Source: Phycisphaerae bacterium
GTDB taxonomy: Bacteria; Planctomycetota; Phycisphaerae; Phycisphaerales; Phycisphaeraceae
Assembly: GCA_030432595.1 (NCBI GenBank)
Contig: JAUIGU010000025.1
Span: 1-58,509 of the forward strand
Length of the DNA: 58,509 nucleotides
Direction of reading: 5' to 3'
The notes beneath the pieces are model-generated. The model saw nothing but the letters and a program-made list of their open reading frames with translations, did no database searches and had not been told where the DNA came from. A program made the position numbers and the translations under genes. Numbering within the stretch: the first letter of the stretch is position 1; each line of letters begins with the position of its first letter. Positions 58,407 through 58,509 of the stretch are shown here, in pieces.

Positions 58407-58509
58407 ATGCCCGCTTCGCCTTCCAACACCAAACCCCGAGGCAACCACGCCGAGCGCGTGCCGAGCACCACGCTCGAGACGGGGCCCCGCCCGCGCGTCG
58501 ACGGCCAGG
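58407..58509 (+). CDS. Possible gene cut by the right edge
   Basis: ATG 58407 opens a frame of 34 codons (MPASPSNTKPRGNHAERVPS and on) that runs off the window. The upstream sequence has a weak GGAAAC motif. It is Pro/Ser/Arg-rich, without a recognisable domain. It follows the small exported protein gene by 184 bases on the same strand. This may be a disordered N-terminus of a larger protein or a chance frame in GC-rich sequence. Confidence 0.3.
   Translation, partial: MPASPSNTKPRGNHAERVPSTTLETGPRPRVDGQ

Overview
This window is about 58.5 kb of high-GC bacterial chromosome. The gene content points to a planctomycete, probably class Phycisphaerae; that is inference from the following, not from a search. 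There are two PEP-CTERM-type exported proteins. The outer-membrane cluster is bamA, ompH/skp, lpxD, a fused lpxC-fabZ, lpxA, so the cell is diderm with a lipid A pathway. A three-subunit transhydrogenase is present, the ATP synthase operon is rearranged, and spacers and genes carry many GC-rich palindromic repeats. No rRNA, tRNA or CRISPR array was seen.

Layout. 1-2.8 kb is an accessory island: a NYN nuclease gene cut by the window edge, preceded by a promoter, a tiny structured RNA and a terminator; an IS1-like transposase with a near-leaderless promoter; an HTH-DUF433 / PIN-like toxin-antitoxin pair with its own sigma-70 promoter; and a small basic protein. 2.9-15.7 kb is a mixed housekeeping stretch: an RNA methyltransferase, two glycosyltransferases, xylulokinase, an M48 protease, an orphan SUKH protein, a PfpI-like protein, an L,D-transpeptidase, a HAD phosphatase, an EEP phosphatase, ruvC and an MscS channel. 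15.7-30 kb has type IIA topoisomerase subunit A, an AEC transporter, an atypical kinase, infC, an RDD protein, cdsA, ubiE, a second M48 protease, a B12-binding-like protein and yjbQ. 30-40 kb has pntAA-pntAB-pntB, PAP2, cupin, fmdB, a DUF4432 protein, a PEP-CTERM protein and pdhA-pdhB. 40-48.5 kb is the outer-membrane/lipid A cluster. 48.6-56.6 kb is a PEP-CTERM protein and the ATP synthase genes on the minus strand, transcribed in the order atpG, atpZ-like, atpI-like, atpB, atpE, atpF, atpH, atpA, with atpD and atpC absent. The last 2 kb encodes small exported proteins.

The most striking feature is a network of inverted-repeat elements. Their arms are tandem degenerate words with a period of 7 bases (GGGGNNN, GGCAGTC/GGGAGTN, TGATTGA-like) or 9 bases (CGCAGATNN, CGCCAAGNN). 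They fill the spacers between adjacent genes of the same operon: pntAB/pntB, pdhA/pdhB, lpxD/lpxC, lpxC/lpxA, lpxA/epimerase, atpG/atpZ, atpF/atpH and atpH/atpA. Two of them are nested, with one word family inside another. Related elements sit in frame inside trmH, ubiE and a sugar-nucleotide epimerase, adding about 30-50 residues each, and single arms encode the N-termini of UbiE and an AtpI-like protein. I do not recognise them as a named family. Together with the RNA-terminator-NYN cassette at the left edge, they are the best candidates for something undescribed.
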